From NCBI RefSeq assembly GCF_000337515.1, contig NZ_AOIQ01000009.1:62001-126000 (forward strand): a stretch of DNA of 64,000 nt, given 5' to 3'. Below the pieces are notes generated by a model, which ran no database searches, was not told where the DNA came from, and saw only the letters and a list, made by a program, of their open reading frames with translations. Numbering within the stretch: position 1 is the stretch's first letter; each line of letters opens with the position of its first letter. Positions 45,218-51,843 of this stretch are shown here, one piece after another. A program made the translations under genes and the position numbers. This stretch comes from Halovivax asiaticus JCM 14624 (GTDB lineage Archaea; Halobacteriota; Halobacteria; Halobacteriales; Natrialbaceae).

Positions 45218-45276
45218 GGATGCACCCGGGACGGGGGCGCCACGCCCGCCCAGAGCACGCTACAGGGATGTTTTGC

Positions 45277-45293
45277 CAAATTTCCCAAATTTG
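45277..45293 (-). promoter_or_regulatory. 17-base palindrome, candidate dap promoter/operator
   Basis: CAAATTT-CCC-AAATTTG, a perfect 7-3-7 palindrome in the only AT-rich patch upstream of dapA. AAATTT could serve as the TATA element, placing a transcription start near 45262 and giving a leader of about 185 bases. It has the same 7-3-7 geometry as the Lrp-type site at 22366-22382. Confidence 0.5.
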
Positions 45294-45343
45294 AAGAACG
45301 AGGTCGCCTCGGGGGCCGTCGCTGACGACCGATCGACGAGGCT

Positions 45344-45379
45344 GTCACTCACGACAGGCGTCGACGGGCCGTGAGTGAC
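45344..45379. promoter_or_regulatory. 10-base inverted repeat between dap operon and aminotransferase gene
   Basis: GTCACTCACG (45344-45353) and CGTGAGTGAC (45370-45379), perfect arms with a 16-base spacer. It lies between the candidate dap promoter (about 45290) and the aminotransferase TATA (45411-45415), so it could be a shared operator. Confidence 0.5.
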
Positions 45380-45410
45380 TGATCGCACGGCCCAAACAAT
45401 TCCGTCCACC

Positions 45411-45415
45411 TATAT
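45411..45415 (+). promoter_or_regulatory. TATA box upstream of the aminotransferase gene
   Basis: TATAT within CACCTATATGAGC, the best TATA match on the plus strand here. It would start transcription near 45440 and leave a 5' leader of about 110 bases before the ATG at 45548. Confidence 0.4.
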
Positions 45416-45457
45416 GAGCATTGTGCTCAGCCACGGTGGGACGCTCGATCGCGACCC

Positions 45458-45504
45458 CGAGCAGGTGGACCCGAAGCCGGAACGAGGGCCAGTCCACCAG
45501 CTGG
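45458..45504 (+). promoter_or_regulatory. Long hairpin in the aminotransferase 5' leader
   Basis: CGAGCAGGTGGAC (45458-45470) pairs with GTCCACCAGCTGG (45492-45504), 11 of 13 positions complementary around a 21-base loop. It ends 43 bases before the ATG. Confidence 0.4.
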
Positions 45505-45547
45505 CGCGACCGAAACCGGCTACTTGGAGCGCGACCCAGAACCAGGT

Positions 45548-46612
45548 ATGCTGTTTACGCCAGGGCCGACCGCCGTGCCGCCGTCCGTCAGGGAAGCGAT
45601 GGCCGAGCCGCAGCCGAATCCGGACCTCGATCCGGCGTTTCGCGACCGGTACCGTGACCTCTGTGCCAAGCTGGCCCGCGTGTACGACACTGACCACGAC
45701 GTGGTGGTCCTCGGCGGCGAGGGGATCCTCGGGCTCGAGGCAGCGATCGCGTCGCTGGTCGACCCGGGAGATCGCGTCCTCTGCGTCTCGAACGGGCGCT
45801 ACGGAGACGGCTTCGCCGACTTCGTCGGGTCGTACGACGGCGACCCCGAGCTCGTCGGCGGACCGTTCGACGACGGGTACGACCTCGACGCGGTCGAAGC
45901 GACGCTGGAGGACGCCGCGGCGGCCGGCGAACCGTTCGAACTGGCGACGATGGTCCACTGCGAGACGCCGACCGGGACGCTCAACGACCTCGAACCGGTC
46001 CTCGACCGCCTCGACGAGTACGACGTGCTCTCGGTGGTCGACGCCGTCTCCTCGCTCGGCGGAACGCCCGTTCCGACCGAGCGGATCGACATCTGTCTCG
46101 GCGGGTCCCAGAAGTGCTTCTCCGCGCCGCCGGGGCTGACGACCGCCGCGATCAGCGATCGTGCGTGGGAACGCATGGAGGCGCGTGAGCCCACCTCACT
46201 GTACACGAACTTCCTCCCGTGGCGCGACGTCTCCGACGGCTTCCCCTACACGCACCTCGACGCGAACGTGGCCGGCCTCGACGCGGCGGTGGACCTGGTA
46301 CTCGACGAGGGGGTCGAGGCCGTCTACGCACGCCACGAGGCGGCCGCCGAGCGCTGCCGAGAACGTGGCGCCGAACTCGGCCTCGAGCCGTATCCCGACG
46401 CCGAACGGGCATCTCCCACGGTCACCGCCTTCTCGCTTCCAGGCGAGGCCGAACGCGTACAGCAGCGTGTCGCTGCGGAAGAAGACGTCGTGCTGGCGAC
46501 CGGACTCGGCGAGCTGGCGGACGACATCCTCCGCATCGGCCACATGGGCTACAACGCCGACGTCGAGAAGGTCGATCGCGCGATGGACGCCGTCGAAGCC
46601 GTGCGCTCGTGA
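45548..46612 (+). CDS. Class V aminotransferase (alanine-glyoxylate / serine-pyruvate type)
   Basis: A 354-residue PLP enzyme: MLFTPGPTAVPPSVREAMAE (family start), VVVLGGEGILGLEAAIAS, VHCETPTGTLNDLEPVLDRL, SVVDAVSSLGGTPVPTE (Asp), and PLP Lys in CLGGSQKCFSAPPGL. C-terminal Arg region DDILRIGHMGYNA. The ATG at 45548 is preferred to an upstream TTG because it begins the conserved motif. Known members use alanine, serine or glyoxylate. It is divergent from the lysine operon, but whether it serves that pathway (N-succinyl-DAP aminotransferase is not otherwise seen here) is only a possibility. Confidence 0.9.
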   Translation: MLFTPGPTAVPPSVREAMAEPQPNPDLDPAFRDRYRDLCAKLARVYDTDHDVVVLGGEGILGLEAAIASLVDPGDRVLCVSNGRYGDGFADFVGSYDGDPELVGGPFDDGYDLDAVEATLEDAAAAGEPFELATMVHCETPTGTLNDLEPVLDRLDEYDVLSVVDAVSSLGGTPVPTERIDICLGGSQKCFSAPPGLTTAAISDRAWERMEAREPTSLYTNFLPWRDVSDGFPYTHLDANVAGLDAAVDLVLDEGVEAVYARHEAAAERCRERGAELGLEPYPDAERASPTVTAFSLPGEAERVQQRVAAEEDVVLATGLGELADDILRIGHMGYNADVEKVDRAMDAVEAVRS

Positions 46613-46720
46613 GTGTGAGGCGACAGGAAACGGAGGAACAGGCCGTCGCTGGTGAGTGAGCGGCCACGAATTGGTCGATACCCGGTACCGACGCAGATCG
46701 TCCCGCGGAGCCAATTTCGG

Positions 46721-46975
46721 TCAGGTTTTCGACTGTCTTCCGTCAGCCGCCTGAAAGGAGGGTGACCTGCCGAGCATCAGATAGAGGAAGAGTCCAGCGA
46801 TCGAGAGGAGGAAGACGACGACGGTCCACATCATCGGGTGCCGGCCATCCTGCTCCCAACTGAACGCGTCGACGAACGTCCACATCGCCATGACGACGTT
46901 CACAACGAAGATGAGTTGGCCGACAAAACTCCCCAAACTGACGTACTGGGTAGACAGAAAGGTTGTTTCGATCAT
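46721..46975 (-). CDS. Small membrane protein with PLDc_N-like domain
   Basis: An 84-residue protein with two membrane helices (VGQLIFVVNVVMAMWTFVDA and WTVVVFLLSIAGLFLYLMLG). The W-x2-VDA...HP...W-x8-G-x2-LYL-x2-GR pattern is that of the PLDc_N domain found at the N-terminus of cardiolipin synthases and as stand-alone small proteins. No phospholipase domain is attached. Its AT-rich upstream region (46976-47030) contains likely promoter elements. Confidence 0.75.
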   Translation of the reverse strand: MIETTFLSTQYVSLGSFVGQLIFVVNVVMAMWTFVDAFSWEQDGRHPMMWTVVVFLLSIAGLFLYLMLGRSPSFQAADGRQSKT

Positions 46976-47071
46976 ACAATTTATGGATAGTACTGAAGTA
47001 TTAATTTACCGGTAGTAAGGTAACAGTACCAACTGCGTGGCGACTGTCACCGGGCCCGCTGCCGCCGGTGC

Positions 47072-48241
47072 TTAGCGAGCCATCCGTTCGATTGTAAGTT
47101 CATACGGTCCATTTCCCTCCGGAAACGGACCTGGGATGTTCATCAGGACGAGTTCCGATTCGGCAGTCCGAACCGTCCCGGTGAGGGTGAACGGTCCGGC
47201 CTCGCCGGTCAGAGCGTTCATCCCGTATGGGCTAACCATCGCCGCGTCGATCGCCGTCGGAAAGCCGACACGCTCGCCTGCTTCGAACAAGTAGAACCCC
47301 TGGAGACCCTGCCCGCCAGTTCGACTGCCGTCGACGCGCACCCGATCACCGACTGCCACGTCGTCGATCACATAGCGGTGGCCCGGGCTCCCCGGTGGAA
47401 TCTCCGCTGCAATCGACTCCCCTGGAGCTAATCGACCGTCCACTCCTTTCGACGACGATTTCGTCACCCGAGGCGCTTCCATGGTCGTCCGGTCGTCCGC
47501 TCGGTGAGTCACGAGGGAGTGAATCGCCCCAGCGATTACACCGAGATCCCGTTCGCTCACTCCCTGCGCCCCGATGACGATTCCACGAGTCGAATTCGCG
47601 GCGTTCCCACTCCGGACTTCCGGCTCGGCGTCTGGGCCAGTCTGGGCGTCGACAGCCGCATTCGGCGTCGGATTCCCGGCCATCGTCAGGAACGTCGTTC
47701 CCTCGCTCCCACACTGAAACCATCCCTGCGTCAGGAACTCGTATCCCGGCACTCGCGTGTGCTGTCGACCACCGTCCTCGCAAGCCCCACCGTACTGTGT
47801 CAGCTCGTCCAGTTCATCTCCTGGTCTGTCCACGGACTGGCTGCGGACGGAGACCTCGATGCCGGGGACCTCCCAGGAGGTAGCGTACCCATCCAGGTCC
47901 GGCGAGGCGACGAGGAATGGATCGCCTTCGACCGGTGTTCCCAGGACGTCGTCCCAGGCGTTCGGCACCGCAAATCGGATGGTACCCGACTCGTCGGCGA
48001 CGACTCGTTGAACTTCGTAGTCTCGGCTACCACGTCGCGTCGACCCGGCGAGCACGTCGTCGGGTCCGGAATCGGACGACGACACCTGTGCTCGGCCACG
48101 GATCGAGCCGCCGACCCGACCCCAATCGAGGGTCGCAAATGCGACAGCACCAGCGCTCAGGAACGCCCGGCGGCCGACGTGCTCGATCCGGCAGTTCGCC
48201 TCGTCACGCGTCAGTCGGTCCGGGTTCTCGTCGTCACACAT
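47072..48241 (-). CDS. Predicted exported protein of unknown function
   Basis: A 389-residue acidic protein with a Tat-like signal, HVGRRAFLSAGAVAFATLDWG (residues ~26-46), preceded by an unusually long hydrophilic N-terminus. The mature part includes YEVQRVVADESGTIRFAVPN, a GWFQCGSEGTTFLTMAG segment and DRVRVDGSRTGGQGLQGFYL, with three or four cysteines. No family is recognised. A GTTTTTGG element about 28 bases upstream suggests a leaderless message. It shares its upstream region and a complex palindrome with thiD. Confidence 0.72.
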   Translation of the reverse strand: MCDDENPDRLTRDEANCRIEHVGRRAFLSAGAVAFATLDWGRVGGSIRGRAQVSSSDSGPDDVLAGSTRRGSRDYEVQRVVADESGTIRFAVPNAWDDVLGTPVEGDPFLVASPDLDGYATSWEVPGIEVSVRSQSVDRPGDELDELTQYGGACEDGGRQHTRVPGYEFLTQGWFQCGSEGTTFLTMAGNPTPNAAVDAQTGPDAEPEVRSGNAANSTRGIVIGAQGVSERDLGVIAGAIHSLVTHRADDRTTMEAPRVTKSSSKGVDGRLAPGESIAAEIPPGSPGHRYVIDDVAVGDRVRVDGSRTGGQGLQGFYLFEAGERVGFPTAIDAAMVSPYGMNALTGEAGPFTLTGTVRTAESELVLMNIPGPFPEGNGPYELTIERMAR

Positions 48242-48293
48242 CGATCGGACCTACACCGAACGTTGCCAAAAACCACCATCGTGATATGCAAGA

Positions 48294-48358
48294 CCGGCCA
48301 GGACGTGCATCGGCTCACGCGGACCACGGCTATCGTCGATAGCGAGCCTCCTGGCCGG
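48294..48358. promoter_or_regulatory. Nested 65-base palindrome between divergent promoters
   Basis: Outer perfect arms CCGGCCAGGA (48294-48303) and TCCTGGCCGG (48349-48358); middle arms GGCTC (48312-48316) and GAGCC (48344-48348); inner hairpin GCTATCG-T-CGATAGC (48329-48343). On the right side the three segments are contiguous. The element lies between the TATA-like boxes of the two divergent genes. Confidence 0.6.
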
Positions 48359-48405
48359 CGGCCGAATCCACCACGGATTTGTACCACCAGCCGGTAGCCC
48401 TCCGT

Positions 48406-49287
48406 ATGCGACCGCCACAACCCGACGCTCGGCCAGTCGCCCTCACCATCGCCGGTAGCGACTCCGGCGGCGGGGCGGGAATCCAGGCGGATCTGTCGAC
48501 GTTCGCGGCTCACGACGTCTTCGGCACGTCGGCGATCACGGCCGTGACGGCCCAGCACACGCGCGGCGTGGACTCCTCGCACGTCCTTCCACGTTCCGAG
48601 GTCGCCGCCCAGATCGACGCCGTCGTCGGCGACTTCGATGTCGGCGCCGCGAAGACGGGAATGCTCGCCAGCGCCGACCTCGTCTCGCTCGTCGCCGATC
48701 GGGCCGCTGACGCGTCGTTCCCGGTCGTCGTCGATCCGGTCATGGTCGCCACGTCGGGCGATCGGCTCCTCGACCGCGACGCGGAGGCGGCCTACGATGA
48801 CCTGCTCGCCGAGGCGACCGTCGTCACGCCGAACGCGGACGAGGCGGCAGTCCTCACCGGCATCGAGATTACCGGTGTCGACCGCGCAGTGGAGGCGGGC
48901 CGGGGACTGCTAGAGCGGGGAGTCGACGCCGCGCTGGTGAAGGGCGGGCACGTCCCGGGCGAGACGATCACGGACGTGCTCGTTGCCGAGGCGGACACGG
49001 TGGGAGACCGCGGCGCGACGGTCGGCAACGGGGACGAGGCCGGCGAGATCGTCGACGGCGCGTTCGTCGCCACGTTCGAGCACGACCGCGTCGACACCGA
49101 GGCGACCCACGGCTCCGGGTGCACCCTCTCGGCCGCGATCGCTGCCCGGCTGGCCCGCGGGGACGACCTCGTCGACGCCGTCGGCGGCGCTACAGATTTC
49201 GTCGCCCGCGCCATCGAGAACCACTACGATGTCGGAACGGGGCCCGGCGCGGTCAACCCGCAGGCAGACCGGCGAACCGTCGATTGA
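48406..49287 (+). CDS. thiD: Hydroxymethylpyrimidine / phosphomethylpyrimidine kinase
   Basis: Phosphorylates HMP and HMP-phosphate for thiamine synthesis. The 293-residue ribokinase-fold protein has [20 protein letters not shown] (residue ~13), [35 protein letters not shown] and the anion-hole motif [19 protein letters not shown]. The C-terminal ThiN domain that many archaeal ThiD proteins carry is absent. The ATG at 48406 is chosen over an upstream TTG; a GATTTGTA box lies about 27 bases upstream. A central D/G-rich insertion (about residues 205-225) is halophile-like. Confidence 0.93.
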   Translation: MRPPQPDARPVALTIAGSDSGGGAGIQADLSTFAAHDVFGTSAITAVTAQHTRGVDSSHVLPRSEVAAQIDAVVGDFDVGAAKTGMLASADLVSLVADRAADASFPVVVDPVMVATSGDRLLDRDAEAAYDDLLAEATVVTPNADEAAVLTGIEITGVDRAVEAGRGLLERGVDAALVKGGHVPGETITDVLVAEADTVGDRGATVGNGDEAGEIVDGAFVATFEHDRVDTEATHGSGCTLSAAIAARLARGDDLVDAVGGATDFVARAIENHYDVGTGPGAVNPQADRRTVD

Positions 49288-49392
49288 ATTGCTCGACCGG
49301 CCGCGAACGAATTTGCCACCTCGAACCGGTACGTCGGCCGACGAGACCCGGTTGCGCGGGAGCTTTTTGTCGTTGCCGGCGAATCCAGTTGC

Positions 49393-49722
49393 ATGGTCGA
49401 GAGTCCGTTCGACACCGAGTTCCGCGTCGGCGAGGTCGTCGACGCCGAGTCGTTCCCCGAGACGAACAAGGACGCGATGACGAAACTGTGGATCGACCTC
49501 GGCGACGAAGAGATCCAGTCTGCGGCCCAGCTCGACTATCACTACAACCCTGACGAACTCGTCGGCCGGCGGGTGCTCTGTGCGACGAACCTGGGTTCGG
49601 TCCGGATCGCCGGGTTCGAGTCCGAGGCACTGACCGTCGGCGTCCCAAGTGACGAGGGCTATCCCGTCCTCGTGAGTCCGGACGACGGGTTCGGCGTCTC
49701 GCTCGGCGCAACGCTGTACTGA
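49393..49722 (+). CDS. tRNA-binding domain protein (CsaA / MetRS C-terminal type)
   Basis: A 109-residue OB-fold protein: TEFRVGEVVDAESFPETNKD, TKLWIDLGDEEIQSAAQLDY, LVGRRVLCATNLGSVRIAGF and VPSDEGYPVLVSPDD. It matches stand-alone tRNA-binding domains such as CsaA and the dimerisation appendage of methionyl-tRNA synthetase. It may bind tRNA or act as a chaperone. The gene stands alone 105 bases after thiD. Confidence 0.88.
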   Translation: MVESPFDTEFRVGEVVDAESFPETNKDAMTKLWIDLGDEEIQSAAQLDYHYNPDELVGRRVLCATNLGSVRIAGFESEALTVGVPSDEGYPVLVSPDDGFGVSLGATLY

Positions 49723-49907
49723 TCCCGGCGGGCAGACAACAACCGGCAAGCGCCAGCGCCGAGACAACTGCTGGCACCGAACCGCCCTGTAGCCACTGGC
49801 CACGAGGACGGCACGTGACCGTTGGTATCGCCGTACGCACCCGGTAGCACTGGAATTCCGCAGATCCGGCCGGTGGCAATTTACGGCTGGCGTCTCAAGT
49901 ATCCCAG

Positions 49908-51710
49908 ATGACCCCGTTGTTCCATCGGGTCTGGTTCGTCCTGCTCGTGGCCGGCGTCGTGGTCACGCTCTCGGTGGCGATTCTGGCACTCAGGAATCGA
50001 GAGACCGATGGTGCAACGGCCCTCGCGGTTACTGCGAGCTCGATTACGATCTGGTTGCTCGGCGATCTGGGGGCGACGCTGGCGACGACGGTGTCGGCGA
50101 GTACACGCTGGGTTCAGTTCCTCTGGATCGGCGCCGCGCTCACGCCGACGGCGATGTTCGTTTTCGTCGTTCGCTACACCGGCCGAACGCGGTTTCTGAC
50201 CGACTGGGTCCGGGCGGGACTCGTTGTCGCAACCGGTCTCGTGATCGCCGTCGTGTTCACACACGGCTCACACACGCTCCTCTGGCGTGAGGTCTACGCG
50301 GCCCCAGCAACGCCGATCGGCATCGCGTTCGACCACGGGCCGGCGTTCTACGCGTATACGGTGTACGCCTACTCGCTCACTGCCGCGGCGACGTTTTTCG
50401 TGGCGCGCTTTTATCACCGCTCGAAAACGATTTATCGCGGCCAGGCGGCCGCCCTCGGCGTCGGCATCCTCGCCCCGTGGATCGCGAGCACGGTGTTCGT
50501 GTTCGGCGGGACGACGTTCGATCCGAGCTCGCTGGCGTTTACCGTCACCGCCGCCGCGTTCGCCGTCGCGATTCTGCGCTACCGGTTCGTGGACGTGATG
50601 CCGGTCGCTCGTGAGACGATCGTCGACGCCATCGAGGACGGCGTCCTCGTCCTCGACCGCCAGGGCCGAATCGTCGACGCCAATCCACAGGCCATTGCCC
50701 TGCTTGGTGTCGACAGTTCCATCATCGGTCGTGACGCTGGCGACGAGTTGCCCGACTCGATCACGAATCGGAATCGATCCGATAGTCACGACCAGGTCAC
50801 CATCCGTGATGACGAACACAGTCGATATCTTGCCATCGACGAGACGGAAATAACGGACCGTCAGGCCCGGCCAATCGGCCGCCTCCTCATCGTTCGTGAC
50901 GTCACCGAACAACGACGTTACGAGCGCGAACTCGAGCGCCAGAACGAGCGCCTCGATCGCTTCGCCAGCGTCGTCAGCCACGATCTCAGGAATCCACTCA
51001 ACGTCGCCGACGGCTATCGCTCGATCCTCGCCGAGCGCTACGACGACACCGAACTCGACGAAATCCAGACCGCTCTCGACCGGATGGAGCACATCATCGA
51101 GGATGTCCTCACCCTCGCCAGACACGGCGATGTGGTCGCCGATCCAACGCTCGTCGATCTGGGGACGCTGGCCACCACGGCCTGGAACGGCGTCGACACC
51201 GCCGACGCGACGCTCCGAATCGAGACCGGCGACCATCGCCTCACCGCCGACGATTCCAGACTCACTCAGGCGCTCGAGAACCTGTTTCGCAACGCCGTCG
51301 AGCACGGCTCGACGAGCCCTCCCTCGTCCACTCGGCAGGACGCCGTCGAACACGGCGGCCCCGACGTCACCGTCACCGTCGGAACGATCGACGTCGACGA
51401 TGTCCCGAATTCGGCCAGCGAGCAGGCAGTCGCTCCCGAAACCGGTGAGAGGGCCGGTTTCTACGTCGCCGACGACGGTGTGGGAATTCCCGAAGACGCC
51501 CGGGAGGACGTCCTCGAGTCCGGTTACTCGACCAACGCGGACGGCACAGGACTCGGGCTCGACATCGTCACGCAGATCGTCGAGGCCCACGGCTGGTCGC
51601 TCGCCGTCACCGAGTCCGCCGACGGCGGCGCACGCATCGAAATCGACTACGAGCTCGATCACGACCCTGCCAAGGCGGGAGCGACCGAACGTCACTCACA
51701 GACGACCTAA
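49908..51710 (+). CDS. Sensor histidine kinase with N-terminal 7TM domain (copy 1)
   Basis: The 600-residue kinase has seven membrane segments (about residues 5-220) of the histidine-kinase 7TM type, a PAS domain (about 230-340: VDAIEDGVLVLDRQGRIVDA), a HisKA helix pair with H-box FASVVSHDLRNPLNVADGY, and an HATPase domain (N-box NLFRNAVEHG, G1 YVADDGVGIPED, G2 GTGLGLDIVTQI). An insertion after the N-box repeats AVEHG. An AATTTACGG box 26 bases upstream suggests a leaderless start. No response regulator is adjacent; a paralogue follows. Confidence 0.92.
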   Translation: MTPLFHRVWFVLLVAGVVVTLSVAILALRNRETDGATALAVTASSITIWLLGDLGATLATTVSASTRWVQFLWIGAALTPTAMFVFVVRYTGRTRFLTDWVRAGLVVATGLVIAVVFTHGSHTLLWREVYAAPATPIGIAFDHGPAFYAYTVYAYSLTAAATFFVARFYHRSKTIYRGQAAALGVGILAPWIASTVFVFGGTTFDPSSLAFTVTAAAFAVAILRYRFVDVMPVARETIVDAIEDGVLVLDRQGRIVDANPQAIALLGVDSSIIGRDAGDELPDSITNRNRSDSHDQVTIRDDEHSRYLAIDETEITDRQARPIGRLLIVRDVTEQRRYERELERQNERLDRFASVVSHDLRNPLNVADGYRSILAERYDDTELDEIQTALDRMEHIIEDVLTLARHGDVVADPTLVDLGTLATTAWNGVDTADATLRIETGDHRLTADDSRLTQALENLFRNAVEHGSTSPPSSTRQDAVEHGGPDVTVTVGTIDVDDVPNSASEQAVAPETGERAGFYVADDGVGIPEDAREDVLESGYSTNADGTGLGLDIVTQIVEAHGWSLAVTESADGGARIEIDYELDHDPAKAGATERHSQTT

Positions 51711-51843
51711 CACGCTGGGCGACTCGACGGAGTGGTGCAAGACGAGGAGACTGCCAGCCGGAGACGCCGCCGCGAATCGATCCAGCGATGGCGGCGTTCC
51801 GACGGACCCACGGCCCTGAGAGACGAGACACGGGCGATCATCG

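Noticed and set aside
45524-45547. TTG start extending the aminotransferase
   Set aside because: The family start MLFTPGPT coincides with the ATG at 45548 and TTG is a rare start.
45375-46139. 254-codon plus-strand frame overlapping the aminotransferase
   Set aside because: Arg/Ser/Thr-rich shadow in another frame of a conserved enzyme. Its first codons lie in the promoter/leader region.
48294-48405. Possible TPP riboswitch upstream of thiD
   Set aside because: The conserved CTGAGA and CTGAT/GCGTAGGGA-type core elements were not found, and the likely thiD TATA box lies downstream of the palindrome, so it would not be in the thiD transcript.
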